64,000 nucleotides of DNA from NCBI RefSeq assembly GCF_050219315.1, contig NZ_CP116939.1, positions 434,001 through 498,000 of the forward strand, written 5' to 3'. A model generated the notes under the pieces. That model had not been told where the DNA came from. It searched no databases and saw nothing but the letters and a program-made list of their open reading frames with translations. The position numbers and the translations under genes are program-made. Positions 8,401-17,186 of this stretch are shown piece by piece (the first letter of the stretch is position 1; each line of letters opens with the position of its first letter). Origin of the DNA: Megasphaera_A sueciensis (GTDB lineage: Bacteria; Bacillota; Negativicutes; Veillonellales; Megasphaeraceae).

Positions 8401-11400
8401 ACAGGAACCATGGCATCGGGAACTTCTTCAACGGCGTTGGGTTCATATGTAACCGTATCTGCTTCAAACTCCGGCGCCATAGGCAGCACAATGCTTGGAA
8501 AAACGAATGGAACTACTTTGAGTGGGGCCGATACGTATGCGATTGGCAATGGAGATACTATTTCAGCGGCTAATTCCAGTGTTGTGGGAAATGCGAGCAC
8601 GGTGTATTCTAATAATTCCAGTATTACCGGAAATAGCAACAGCATAGGCCAAATAGTGCCGACAGATAATACAGGGCTTAACTATGCTACCATCAGTACT
8701 GTAAATTCCAGTATAGTGGGAAACAGCAATACAGTAACCGCATTGAATTCAGATGTTATTGGAAATTCAAATATAGTTGGCAAGGTGGATACTACCTATG
8801 CAACTTCATATGATTATGCCACAGGATCAGGCATTTTGGGCAATAGTAATACCTTGACGGGAAGCAACGACCGCATCATTGGGAATAACAACGTTGTATC
8901 TGATTTGTCGGATGTATTTATTTTAGGCAACAGTGTTACGGCAGGGATGGGAAATTCTGTATATCTTGGTACCGGTTCAGCTTATGTAGCAGCCTCTGAT
9001 GCAAGCAATACCACAGAAGGCATATCGACTTACAACGGGGTTACTATTGGCAATGGAAATTATACTTTTTCAGGAACTGCATCTGCCGGTGTGGTAACGG
9101 TGGGCTCCGTTGGTTCGACCCGGCGGATTCAAAATGTTTCTGCTGGTTTAATATCGCCTTCCAGTACGGATGCGGTAAATGGCAGTCAATTGTATGCCTT
9201 GACACAGCCGCTTCGTTTTGCTGGTGACAATTCTACTGTAAGCAATACCTCTGCGGCCAGCAGTTCTGATAAGAATGTAATACAGCGCGGTTCTGATCAA
9301 GCGATACAAATTATCGGAGGGGCTTCTGCAACGAACCTTTCTTCCAATAATATAGGAGTGACGGCTAATACATCTACCAACACACTGGCGGTTCAGCTGG
9401 CGAAAGACTTGACCGGGCTGAGTAGTGTTACAACGGGAAATACGGTGATGAATACCAACGGTCTGGTCATTACGAATGGTCCGAGCATTACGGCCGGCGG
9501 CATCAATGCGGGTGGTAATAAGATTACCAATGTGGCGGCGGGTACCGTGTCAGCGACTTCGACGGATGCGGTAAATGGCAGCCAGCTTAACGCGGTTAGT
9601 ACCGTTGCCAATAAAGGATGGAATACCACTGCAGCAGCGACGGGTACGGGGACGGTAAGCGGCAGCAGTACGGCAACTGTAGCTCCTGGAGCAACAGTTA
9701 CGACCACGGCAGGAAATAATATTGCTATTATCCAGAATGGTACTAATTTGACGATTGCTACTAATCCAAATTTAATTTCCACCAGTTTAACCACTGGCAA
9801 CACCACGGTAAATACGAACGGACTTAGTATTACAGGAGGGCCGAGTGTTACGGCCAGCGGCATCAATGCGGGTGGTAATAAGATTACCAATGTGGCGGCC
9901 GGCATTGTGTCAGCGACTTCGACGGATGCGGTAAATGGCAGCCAGCTCAATGCGGTCAGTACCGTTGCGAATGAAGGATGGAATTTAACCTCAAATGGGG
10001 CAGCCGGCTCTAAGAGTAATGTGGCACCTGGCAGTACAGTAGATTTCAGCAATACCGATGGCAATGTTACAATCAGCAATACCGGGAATGCAGTGAAAGT
10101 GAATTTGGCATCGAAACTTACGTTAGGAAGCGGGTCCGGGGCAGTTATTGCAGATGGTACAGCAGGAACAGTCAATGCAGGGACAAAAGTATCATTAAAT
10201 GGCAGTACCGGTACCGGAGTTATTGGCAACGTTACTATTACCGGCAGTGGTTCAATGGGCACCGTAAATGGATTGACTAATAAAGCATGGGATCCCAATG
10301 CCATCGTATCTGGTCAGGCGGCAACGGAAGATCAGTTAAAGTCGGCCTCCAATACGCTTACCAATAATGGGCTGAATTTTGCAGGAAATGATGGTAATTC
10401 TATTCATAAGAACTTAGGAGATACGTTAAATATTGTCGGCGGCTATAGCGGCAGCGGAACAACGTCCTCCAAAAATTTAAAAACGGTGAAGGATGCCAAT
10501 GGTAATTTGGAAATTCAAATGGCGGATGACACAGTTTTACATAGCGTGACCACGGGTAATACAGTGGTAAATACGAATGGTGTGACTATTGGTACTGGTA
10601 GTACAGCGGTCTCTTTGACCAATGGCGGTCTCAATAACGGCGGTAATAAGATTACCAATGTAGCGGCCGGAAAAGATCAAACAGATGCGGTAAATGTAGG
10701 ACAACTACAAACGGCGATAGCTGGATCAAAAACAACAGTTTCTGATGGTACCAATACGCACGTGACCTCTTTCACCGCGGCAGACGGTCATACAGACTAT
10801 CAAGTGAATCTCAATGATACGGTGACGCTGGGAAGCGGCGCCGATGCGGTTACCCTGGATGGTACGAAAGGTACGATTCAGGCAGGTACAAACGTGGTGC
10901 TGGATGGTGTCAATGGAACCGGAAAGATAGGCAATGTGACCATTAATGGGAATGGTTCCGCAGGAACCGTGAATGGGTTGACCAACAAAACCTGGGATCC
11001 TAACAACTATGTAAGTGGTCAAGCGGCAACGGAAGATCAGCTGAAACTGGCAGCCTCTACTGTAACAAGGGCAGGATTGAATTTTGCCGGTAATGACGGT
11101 ACGGTAATCCATAAGAATTTGGGAGATCAGTTAAATATTGTAGGCGGTTACAACGGTACGGGAACTACTTCTTCAACTAATGTTAAGACAGTCAAGAACA
11201 ATGATGGAAATTTGGAAATCCAAATGGCCGATAACGCGGTGTTCAACAGCCTTATTACAGGCAGCACGGTGATGAATAACAGCGGTATTACCATAGGTAG
11301 CGGATCATCTGCGGTATCCCTCACCAATACAGGTCTGAATAACGGCGGACAGAAAATTACCAATGTAGCAAACGGGACAGCAGATAACGATGCGGTCAAT

Positions 11401-13839
11401 GTGAGCCAGCTGAATACGGCGGCCGCCAAAGCTGCGACTACTGTGTCTGATGGTACCAATACGCACGTGACCTCTTTCACCGCGGCAGACGGTCATACAG
11501 ACTATCAAGTGAATCTCAATGATACGGTGACGCTGGGAAGCGGTGCCGATGCGGTTACCCTGGATGGTACGAAAGGTACGATTCAGGCAGGTACAAATGT
11601 GGTGCTGGATGGGGTCAATGGAACCGCAAAGATAGGCAATGTGACCATTAATGGGAATGATTCCGCAGGAACCGTGAATGGACTGACCAACAAAACCTGG
11701 GATCCTAACAACTATGTAAGTGGTCAAGCGGCAACGGAAGATCAGCTGAAACTGGCAGCCTCTACTGTAACAAGTGCAGGATTAGACTTTGCCGGCAATG
11801 ACGGTACGGTCATCCATAAGAATCTGGGAGACCGACTGAATATTGTAGGAGGGTATACAGGAAGCGGCACGACTTCGTCGAAAAATATCAAGACGGTAAG
11901 GAACCAAAACGGTGATTTGGAAATCCAGATGGCCGACGACGCGGTGTTCAACAGCCTTACTACAGGCAACACGGTGATGAATACGAACGGTGTAATCATC
12001 GGCACGGGGGATACGGCAGTGTCTTTGTCCAATACGGGCCTGAATAACGGCGGCAACAAGATTACCAATGTAGCAAATGGGACAGCAGATAACGATGCCG
12101 TGAATGTCAGCCAATTGAATAAAGCGGCAGCCGGATCAAAAACAACGGTATCCAATGGTGTGAATACAACCGTGTCATTGAGTGTAGATCCAATGGACGG
12201 TCATACAGACTATCAGGTGAATCTGAATAAGGATATCAATGTAGACAGTGTGACTGCCGGCAATACTAAGATGGATACCCAGGGTCTGACTACGGCAGAC
12301 GGTAAGGGAAACAGCACGTCTGTTACTGCGGTAGGTGTGACTACTAAAGATGCCAATGGCAATACGACGTCAGTTACCGGAAATGGGGTAAGTATTGTCG
12401 GTTCCAACGGTAAAAACGTATCTTTGACTAGCAGTGGATTGGATAACGGCGGCAATACCATAACGAATGTAGCAGCTGGAGTGAATGGAACGGACGCAGT
12501 TAATGTAGATCAACTGAATGATACTGTAGGCAAGGCAGCTGCGACGGCCAAGTCCACGGTATCTGAAGGGAAAAATATTACCGTGACATCGACTGTAAAT
12601 CCGACAGACGGACATACGGATTATAATGTGGCGTTAAATGATACCGTGACATTGGGAAGTGGTGCTAATGCGGTTACCATGGATGGTACTAAAGGAACGG
12701 TTACTGCTGGAACCGGAGATAATGCAGTAACTATGAATGGTAGCAATGGTACGATTCAGGCCGGTACGAAGGTGTCTTTGGATGGAGCAAACGGAACCGG
12801 AAAGATTGGTAATGTGACGATTAATGGTAGTGGCTCTACCGGCACGATCAATGGACTGACAAATAAAACGTGGGATCCGAAAAATTACACCAGTGGACAA
12901 GGAGCGACAGAAGATCAACTAAAAGTTCTGGATTCTCGAACAGTGCAATATAATCTGAACAGTGATGGCAGCGTAGACAACAGTAAAATCACGTTAGGCG
13001 GTACTCAGGGGACTACGATTACCAATGTAGCTGCTGGAAAATTATCGTCCGATTCAACAGATGCTGTCAATGGCAGCCAGCTGTATGCAACGAACCAAGC
13101 GGTCATTAACAATAGCCAAAACATCAGTCTTCTCGGGAATTCTATCAGTAATTTGGATACTCGTGTTGACAAAGTTGGCGCCGGTGCAGCGGCTCTTGCC
13201 GCACTGCATCCTCTCGATTTTGATCCGGATGATAAGTGGGATTTTGCTGCTGGATATGGCAATTACAGTGGTGCGAGTGCAGCTGCTATAGGTGCATACT
13301 ATCGACCGAACGAAGATACTATGTTCAGCATCGGCGGCAGTATTGGCAATGGAGAAAACATGATCAATGCCGGTGTCAGCTTCAAATTAGGACAGGGAAA
13401 TCATATTTCCACTTCCCGTGTTGCCATGGCGAAAGAATTGAAGGATATGCGTGCTGTCGTAGCACAGCAGGCAGAACAAATACAAAAATTGACGGCTGTT
13501 GTGAATACGTTGGTAGGCATGCAGGCAGTAAAACCTAATTCAACGGTGATGTTCCCTGATGTTCCGGAAAATCATTGGGCCTATGAAACCATTAAAGCGA
13601 TGGCAGCTCAGGGACTTATCGAAGGATATCCGGACGGTACCTTTGGCGGGGATCGTACAATGACGAGATATGAATTTGCCCAGATTATTTATCGGGTACT
13701 GCAGAAAGGGATTCCCGTAGACAGCAAACTCGTTAGTGAATTTAAACCGGAATTGGAACGGATTCGCGTGGATACCATATCGAAAGATAAAAACGGAAAT
13801 CCGACGATTGAACGAGTTCGGGTAAATACAGTATATTAA
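5464..13839 (+). CDS. Giant trimeric autotransporter adhesin with C-terminal SLH domain
   Basis: A surface adhesin of 2791 residues (type Vc secretion). The start at ATG 5464 has GGAGG at 5451-5455. It gives the ESPR signal extension MNKIYKVIFN...VVSELSKG (1-25), then a hydrophobic core and cleavage after PVFA (about 66). Order: a heptad-like 21-residue repeat (NTSDISGLKTRAAADETT, DNA 5970-6235); YadA head repeats (AIAVG/SIALG, DNA 6300-7450 and 7980-8500); asparagine-rich GNSN repeats (8560-8960); many neck motifs (ITNVAAG...DAVNGSQL); stalk repeats; a YadA anchor (about 2582-2646); a coiled coil; and one SLH domain (about 2696-2755, FPDVPENHWAYETI). In Negativicutes SLH domains bind peptidoglycan, so the protein probably ties cell wall, outer membrane and outside together. 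The binding target is unknown. Confidence 0.93.
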   Translation: MNKIYKVIFNQALQVYQVVSELSKGHSKSSTPSAKRKDKCALQLLNARKLLLASAMAGFMISPVFADTIVPISGITQVQEGSNIILTESSDGTTLSIGVNPSITADTLTVGNTTIDASGLAITGGPSIQVSGIKAGGEKITNVSAGDISSVTSMDAVNGGQLFATNQNVAANTSDISGLKTRAAADETTIAANTSDISGLKTRAAADETTIAANTSDISGLKTRATADETKITANANDISGLKTRATTDETNIATNATHITALQTALQTTGIGVKYFRENSTGIDASASGTDAIAVGSSAVSSGTASIAAGISAVSSGTGAVAVGYSAAAAADNSLALGSAATVGSKTVNGVTTLTGGNQGIAIGDAASVTADNAIALGTTASAGGEGSIAFGGSANATSANSIAIGLSAVTDGVTGIAIGDGTQVSGASGVALGTSAKAGTDGTAIGDKTSAGTNGIALGLSASAGTNAIVLGTAASAGNGIALGTAAAANGDTSIALGASASTSGSNDISFGSSAGLGSTGTSTAKNQANRIALGTDAGQYVSGNEDIAIGLSAGNNVSGSYNIAIGSSAGGNTAGDNNVAIGWQANLTNATGSHSTAIGASTTAASGATAVGYLANAAGDNSIAIGYQSTSFTSSGVAIGVNATAADNSSIALGNDSYAIASDSSGNGYLTGTTSGVGVVSVGSSGANGQIFQRRITNVAAGSSAYDAVNVQQLQAAQTRVANLIGGNVTVNTNGTYSGITLTDNKNQTYTYSTVAAALNALSSGTINLLPSGTITYSDNTNADIKLAGTNGTTISNVANAVTSDQAVNLGQMKSAIAASSTKYFSVNSTVGGNSGNLGATGKDAIAIGGAVTAVGAESISMGYNTKAQGDNTIVLGNAVSATDRQTVAYDTSGVAIGTSASSTGSNSIAIGTYAQTGLQNSPTTTSNNAIAIGDYAEATADSAVALGQTAHASGLKAIAQGYTASATGTSAIAMGTGTMASGTSSTALGSYVTVSASNSGAIGSTMLGKTNGTTLSGADTYAIGNGDTISAANSSVVGNASTVYSNNSSITGNSNSIGQIVPTDNTGLNYATISTVNSSIVGNSNTVTALNSDVIGNSNIVGKVDTTYATSYDYATGSGILGNSNTLTGSNDRIIGNNNVVSDLSDVFILGNSVTAGMGNSVYLGTGSAYVAASDASNTTEGISTYNGVTIGNGNYTFSGTASAGVVTVGSVGSTRRIQNVSAGLISPSSTDAVNGSQLYALTQPLRFAGDNSTVSNTSAASSSDKNVIQRGSDQAIQIIGGASATNLSSNNIGVTANTSTNTLAVQLAKDLTGLSSVTTGNTVMNTNGLVITNGPSITAGGINAGGNKITNVAAGTVSATSTDAVNGSQLNAVSTVANKGWNTTAAATGTGTVSGSSTATVAPGATVTTTAGNNIAIIQNGTNLTIATNPNLISTSLTTGNTTVNTNGLSITGGPSVTASGINAGGNKITNVAAGIVSATSTDAVNGSQLNAVSTVANEGWNLTSNGAAGSKSNVAPGSTVDFSNTDGNVTISNTGNAVKVNLASKLTLGSGSGAVIADGTAGTVNAGTKVSLNGSTGTGVIGNVTITGSGSMGTVNGLTNKAWDPNAIVSGQAATEDQLKSASNTLTNNGLNFAGNDGNSIHKNLGDTLNIVGGYSGSGTTSSKNLKTVKDANGNLEIQMADDTVLHSVTTGNTVVNTNGVTIGTGSTAVSLTNGGLNNGGNKITNVAAGKDQTDAVNVGQLQTAIAGSKTTVSDGTNTHVTSFTAADGHTDYQVNLNDTVTLGSGADAVTLDGTKGTIQAGTNVVLDGVNGTGKIGNVTINGNGSAGTVNGLTNKTWDPNNYVSGQAATEDQLKLAASTVTRAGLNFAGNDGTVIHKNLGDQLNIVGGYNGTGTTSSTNVKTVKNNDGNLEIQMADNAVFNSLITGSTVMNNSGITIGSGSSAVSLTNTGLNNGGQKITNVANGTADNDAVNVSQLNTAAAKAATTVSDGTNTHVTSFTAADGHTDYQVNLNDTVTLGSGADAVTLDGTKGTIQAGTNVVLDGVNGTAKIGNVTINGNDSAGTVNGLTNKTWDPNNYVSGQAATEDQLKLAASTVTSAGLDFAGNDGTVIHKNLGDRLNIVGGYTGSGTTSSKNIKTVRNQNGDLEIQMADDAVFNSLTTGNTVMNTNGVIIGTGDTAVSLSNTGLNNGGNKITNVANGTADNDAVNVSQLNKAAAGSKTTVSNGVNTTVSLSVDPMDGHTDYQVNLNKDINVDSVTAGNTKMDTQGLTTADGKGNSTSVTAVGVTTKDANGNTTSVTGNGVSIVGSNGKNVSLTSSGLDNGGNTITNVAAGVNGTDAVNVDQLNDTVGKAAATAKSTVSEGKNITVTSTVNPTDGHTDYNVALNDTVTLGSGANAVTMDGTKGTVTAGTGDNAVTMNGSNGTIQAGTKVSLDGANGTGKIGNVTINGSGSTGTINGLTNKTWDPKNYTSGQGATEDQLKVLDSRTVQYNLNSDGSVDNSKITLGGTQGTTITNVAAGKLSSDSTDAVNGSQLYATNQAVINNSQNISLLGNSISNLDTRVDKVGAGAAALAALHPLDFDPDDKWDFAAGYGNYSGASAAAIGAYYRPNEDTMFSIGGSIGNGENMINAGVSFKLGQGNHISTSRVAMAKELKDMRAVVAQQAEQIQKLTAVVNTLVGMQAVKPNSTVMFPDVPENHWAYETIKAMAAQGLIEGYPDGTFGGDRTMTRYEFAQIIYRVLQKGIPVDSKLVSEFKPELERIRVDTISKDKNGNPTIERVRVNTVY
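10741..11790 (+). repeat. Near-identical 705-bp-period tandem segment inside the adhesin gene
   Basis: The segment starting tctgatggtaccaatacg at 10741 recurs at 11446, 705 bp (235 codons) later. Over roughly 330 bp the copies differ at only a handful of bases, including GGC/GGT codons and one Gly/Asp change. The in-frame period means unequal recombination would lengthen or shorten the stalk without breaking the frame. Weaker copies of the same module occur before and after. Confidence 0.85.
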
Positions 13840-14023
13840 GATTTTATTTTTTGAGAAAGCACGCGGTATAGATGAAATGATACAGGGGGGCAGTTTGGTT
13901 GTTTTATGCTATATCATTGCATATCCATGGTAATGTAAAATGCCGATACAGGTATGTTGTTTCCCAAAAGAGTAGCTCGTCACTTTTAGTGTATTTTAAA
14001 AATGTATAAGAGGAGCGGAATAT

Positions 14024-14443
14024 ATGAAATTTAAAAAAATTATATGTACTGTCTTTTTTGCGATTTCTTTAAGTAATATGGGTATAGCCGCTGATAATGG
14101 TGCTGTATTGACAAAAGAAGAAAGTCAAGTACAAACTTTCATGACAGCGTTATATACGGATAATGGTTATGGATCTGCCAAAAGCAGTATGGCAGATTCT
14201 TTGGCAGAAAAAATCAACACGCAGAACTTTGGAGAATTGCAAAAGCAAATTCAAAATAAATTTGGACGATATAAAAGTATGAAATTAGTTGTCTTGGAAA
14301 AATTTGATCAGGGAGACCGGTTGACTTATATGGCAGACTACGGCGCGAATCAATTGGTTAGAATTGTGATTACGTTTGGTCCCAATGGAAAAAATGGTAT
14401 TCAAAGTTTCGCTTTTACACGGATGCAAGTTGATAAAAAATAA
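14024..14443 (+). CDS. Small secreted protein of unknown function
   Basis: 139 residues. MKFKKIICTVFFAISLSNMGIAA is a signal peptide, cleaved near IAA|DN. The mature part is about 115 residues, mixed alpha/beta in character, with no cysteines and no motif I recognise. The pattern VQTFMTALYTDNGYGSAKSS followed by a VLEKFDQGDRLTYMADYG strand-rich tail resembles NTF2-like/DUF4878-type secreted folds, but this is only an impression. RBS gaggag precedes the ATG. It lies 184 bp after the adhesin, with no clear terminator between, so read-through is possible. A strong bidirectional terminator follows. Confidence 0.65.
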   Translation: MKFKKIICTVFFAISLSNMGIAADNGAVLTKEESQVQTFMTALYTDNGYGSAKSSMADSLAEKINTQNFGELQKQIQNKFGRYKSMKLVVLEKFDQGDRLTYMADYGANQLVRIVITFGPNGKNGIQSFAFTRMQVDKK

Positions 14444-14480
14444 AGCCTGACAGTGGAGCATGTGAATTATATTTAAAGTT

Positions 14481-14524
14481 AAAAATACGTTACCTGCAGA
14501 TATTTCTGCAGGTAACGTATTTTA
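14481..14524. terminator. Bidirectional terminator between convergent genes
   Basis: A perfect stem aaaatacgttacctgcag / ctgcaggtaacgtatttt with a 6-nt loop, A-rich on one side and T-rich on the other. It serves both the secreted-protein gene (+) and the YczE-like gene (-). Confidence 0.92.
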
Positions 14525-15190
14525 TTGCTTCATTTTTATAGGGTATAGTTTTTTTTCGAAATCGAAATAATTGGCAATACGACTCCAAATTTTGACCAGG
14601 AAACCAACCAGAAAAATAGAAACAATAGTGCCTTCACGAATGCCTCGTATATCCCCGAAATAAACAACGGAAATCAGCAAAGCGGTTATGCCTAATACAG
14701 CATCAAATACTATTTTTACGCTGCCGAAGCGAATTTTGAATTTGTAAGCCAGCGCTTTTACCGCACCTTCTCCGGGATTCATGATGACATTTGCTGCTAC
14801 TTGCAGATAGATTCCCAATGCCATCAGAATGCTGCCGATAAGCAGGGCCAACATTCTGGCCCAATAGGCACTTGGATTCAGGGGCGAGAAAATATACATT
14901 CCCAAGTCTGTAAAAAAGCCAAAAAAAGGACCGATAATAATTTGCCAAAGTTGTGCTTTTGGAAAGTCTCTGCCTAATATAACAAACTCCGCTATCATGA
15001 ACAGGATACTGAGCAGGCAGGTAAATTGTCCGAAGGTAATTGGAAAAATAAGGCTTAAAACGAATGGGACACTGGAAATGGGCGTAGTACCTGAATTTGA
15101 TTTTGCAACTACCGCGATCCCAAAGGCCATAATAAGTAACCCTGTAAATAAAATTATATAACGAATTATTATGTTTTGTGTGCGAGTCAA
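14522..15190 (-). CDS. YczE/YitT-type integral membrane protein
   Basis: 222 residues with about five hydrophobic helices. The N-terminal pattern YIILFTGLLIMAFGIAVVAKSNSGTTP and the later LGIYLQVAANVIMNPGEGAVKAL fit the YczE/YyaS/YitT family, membrane proteins of unknown function sometimes proposed as transporters. TTG at 15190-15188 was taken as start because AAGGAG lies 10 nt before it. The longer frame to 15262 would run through a hairpin in the leader. It stands alone on the minus strand. Confidence 0.75.
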   Translation of the reverse strand: MTRTQNIIIRYIILFTGLLIMAFGIAVVAKSNSGTTPISSVPFVLSLIFPITFGQFTCLLSILFMIAEFVILGRDFPKAQLWQIIIGPFFGFFTDLGMYIFSPLNPSAYWARMLALLIGSILMALGIYLQVAANVIMNPGEGAVKALAYKFKIRFGSVKIVFDAVLGITALLISVVYFGDIRGIREGTIVSIFLVGFLVKIWSRIANYFDFEKKLYPIKMKQ

Positions 15191-15224
15191 AATGACGTAT
15201 CTCCTTTTATATGAAAATATATAG

Positions 15225-15262
15225 AAAAAAAGCACACCATCCCGCGTATTGATAGATGGCAT
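15225..15262 (-). promoter_or_regulatory. Hairpin plus T-run in the leader of the YczE-like gene
   Basis: On the minus strand gcatgccatc pairs with gatggtgtgc (two G-U), followed by seven T. It lies between a promoter-like match (TTTACA, 17 bp, TAAAAT, about 15310-15282, minus strand) and the TTG start. It could be an attenuator. No known riboswitch shape was recognised, so the call is tentative. Confidence 0.4.
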
Positions 15263-15414
15263 GCATTTAATTTTATAATGTATATTTTAACAGGTCTGTC
15301 TGGTTTTGTAAAATAGTTGCGGTATACTATCACTTGCCAAGGGACCGGTGTTCATATAAAATAGAAATATACGATATGATCCAGTACGATTACTAACAAA
15401 AAGAAGGCATGGCG

Positions 15415-15690
15415 ATGAGTAAAAAACCAACAAAAAAAACAAATTCTGCAATACCTAAAAAAACGAATAAAGTTAAAGAACAACAAGAGAAAAAACCAAA
15501 AAGCGTAAAACAAGTTTTAATTGAAATGGATAATAAAACACGTTTTACTTATGTGCTGGGGGTGGCAGCTTTTATCTGGTCGTATTACATGGTATTAGAA
15601 AAAGGAAGTATTGATGATTATTTTTTACTGGCATTTATTACGGCTGTCCTGATCGGAAGTTTTGCAATGCGAATGAAAGGAAAAAAATAA
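15415..15690 (+). CDS. Small Lys-rich membrane protein, unknown function
   Basis: 91 residues: a strongly basic N-terminal 35 residues (many KKPTKK/KKPKS stretches), then two hydrophobic helices (FTYVLGVAAFIWSYYMVL and YFLLAFITAVLIGSFAM) and a basic tail. ATG 15415 was chosen over 15409 because the aagaagg RBS sits 7 nt before it but only 1 nt from the other. It precedes the dehydrogenase gene by 23 bp and is probably co-transcribed. Function not recognised. Confidence 0.65.
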   Translation: MSKKPTKKTNSAIPKKTNKVKEQQEKKPKSVKQVLIEMDNKTRFTYVLGVAAFIWSYYMVLEKGSIDDYFLLAFITAVLIGSFAMRMKGKK

Positions 15691-15713
15691 TACATAAAAA
15701 GGAGTTTTTTATT

Positions 15714-16667
15714 ATGAAAATACTGGCAGTAATGGATTTATTGGATACCCATAAAAAATGGTTGGAGGAGGCTGCAGGAGATAATGAAATTGTTTATATT
15801 CCAGCAGCGAATGTGACTATACAGGATGTATCTGATGCGGAAGTTATTATTGGAAATATAGCACCGGCACTTTTATCGACAGCATCAAAACTGCGATGGG
15901 TGCAATTGTTCAGTGCGGGTGCCAGTGAATATTGTAAACCAGGTGTGCTTCAGCACGGTGTTATGTTAACGAATGCAACCGGTGCGTATGGCTTGGCTAT
16001 TTCGGAACATATGTTGGCAGTGCTGTTAGCAATGATGAAAAAATTATATGTGTATGAGGCAAATCAAAAACAATGTTTATGGAAGGATGAAGGACCCGTT
16101 ACTTCTGTATCGGGTGCTACCGTTCTGGTGATTGGTCTGGGTGATATAGGCGGCAGATTTGCCCGACTTTGCAAAATGATGGGAGCACATGTCATTGGGA
16201 TGCGGCGGCGCAGCACTGTTATTCCAGATTATGCGGATGAAATGGGAACGATGGAAAGGCTGGATGAATATTTGGCTCGTGCTGATGTTATAGTCTCCAG
16301 TCTTCCAGGAACAAAAGCAACAACGGGTTTGTATAATAAAGAACGTTTTCAAGCGATGAAGCAGGGGGCTTATTTTATTAATGTAGGACGCGGTACGGCG
16401 GTTGTTAGTGAGGATCTGTGCAATGCAGTAAAAAACGGACATCTTGCAGGTGCTGCACTTGATGTGACGGATCCGGAGCCGTTGCCGAAAAATCATCCTT
16501 TATGGAGTATTCCGGGTATCCATATAACGCCGCATGTATCCGGCGGATTTCATTTAGCAGCTACACATGACAATATCGTAAAAATAGCAGCAGCTAATCT
16601 GCGGTCATATATCTGCGGAGTTCCACTGAAAAATGAAGTTGATTTTATGACAGGATATAAAAAGTAA
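15714..16667 (+). CDS. D-isomer-specific 2-hydroxyacid dehydrogenase
   Basis: An NAD(P)-dependent oxidoreductase of 317 residues acting between a 2-keto acid and a D-2-hydroxy acid. The nucleotide fold shows VLVIGLGDIGGRFARL (GxGxxG). The catalytic set is visible: Arg in INVGRGTAVV, Glu in DVTDPEPLP and His in ITPHVSGG. The substrate-binding N-terminal half (GNIAPALLSTASKLRWVQLFSAGAS) is closest to the glyoxylate/hydroxypyruvate reductase-like branch. RBS aaaggag. It sits just upstream of the leu T-box but is probably not part of that regulon. Confidence 0.85.
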   Translation: MKILAVMDLLDTHKKWLEEAAGDNEIVYIPAANVTIQDVSDAEVIIGNIAPALLSTASKLRWVQLFSAGASEYCKPGVLQHGVMLTNATGAYGLAISEHMLAVLLAMMKKLYVYEANQKQCLWKDEGPVTSVSGATVLVIGLGDIGGRFARLCKMMGAHVIGMRRRSTVIPDYADEMGTMERLDEYLARADVIVSSLPGTKATTGLYNKERFQAMKQGAYFINVGRGTAVVSEDLCNAVKNGHLAGAALDVTDPEPLPKNHPLWSIPGIHITPHVSGGFHLAATHDNIVKIAAANLRSYICGVPLKNEVDFMTGYKK

Positions 16668-16742
16668 TAGTATTTTGTGACGCTGAACATAAATTTACAA
16701 AAAAATACAATATAGTCAAACGTTTAATTTAATTTTACCCTC

Positions 16743-16771
16743 TTGTCAAAAGAAGAATGTTGTGATAAAGT
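16743..16771 (+). promoter_or_regulatory. Promoter of the leu operon
   Basis: TTGTCA at 16743-16748, 17-bp spacer, TAAAGT at 16766-16771, just before the T-box RNA. Confidence 0.7.
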
Positions 16772-16799
16772 ATCATTCAACAAGCAAAAATACAAATGC

Positions 16800-17060
16800 G
16801 TTGATAAGAATTAGTAGTGTCCGGAAAGCTTGCAGAGAGCTGTTGGGTGGTGTGAAACAGTAGCGGAACGGAAGCGAACTCATCTTTAAGCTGCTCGCTG
16901 AATCAAGTAGGTGGAGCCGGGGCCTGGCCGTTAACAAACAGGAGGGTATCGATGAAAATCCGTACCTGATATAAGAGCATACTTTTTTGGTATGAATTAG
17001 AGTGGTAACGCGTGAGCAAAGTCTTTCGTCTCTTCAAAGAGATGGAAGACTTTTTTTGTT
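16800..17060 (+). ncRNA. T-box riboswitch, leucine-specific
   Basis: A leader RNA that senses uncharged tRNA and controls leuACDB. The T-box core agagtggtaacgcg is at 17000-17012. Its UGGU (17003-17006) would pair with an A-CCA tRNA end, which suits tRNA-Leu. Stem I contains GAA-CTC-A, with the Leu specifier CTC at 16879-16881. The terminator is gtctttcgtctc / gagatggaagac with seven T (17020-17059). The variant TGGTAACG, instead of TGGNACCG, is slightly unusual. Position and specifier agree with leucine control of the next four genes. Confidence 0.9.
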
Positions 17061-17186
17061 GTCTGTTGATGTAACAACCCGGGATTAGTAAAAAGGATGA
17101 AAACGGGTTCATGTGTACAGATAGCAAAATCTTGATAAAAATCAGCGTTTGCTTGTAATCAGAAGGGAAAAGGAGATGCATGGTGG

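Noticed and set aside
6280..8500. Periodic repeats that could suggest a CRISPR-like array
   Set aside because: The periodicity is in-frame coding for YadA head repeats; there are no constant-length spacers and no cas genes.
5511..12918. Many long open frames on the minus strand within the adhesin gene (for example 9393-10304)
   Set aside because: They mirror the low-complexity, repetitive codons of the adhesin, have no RBS and encode no recognisable domain.
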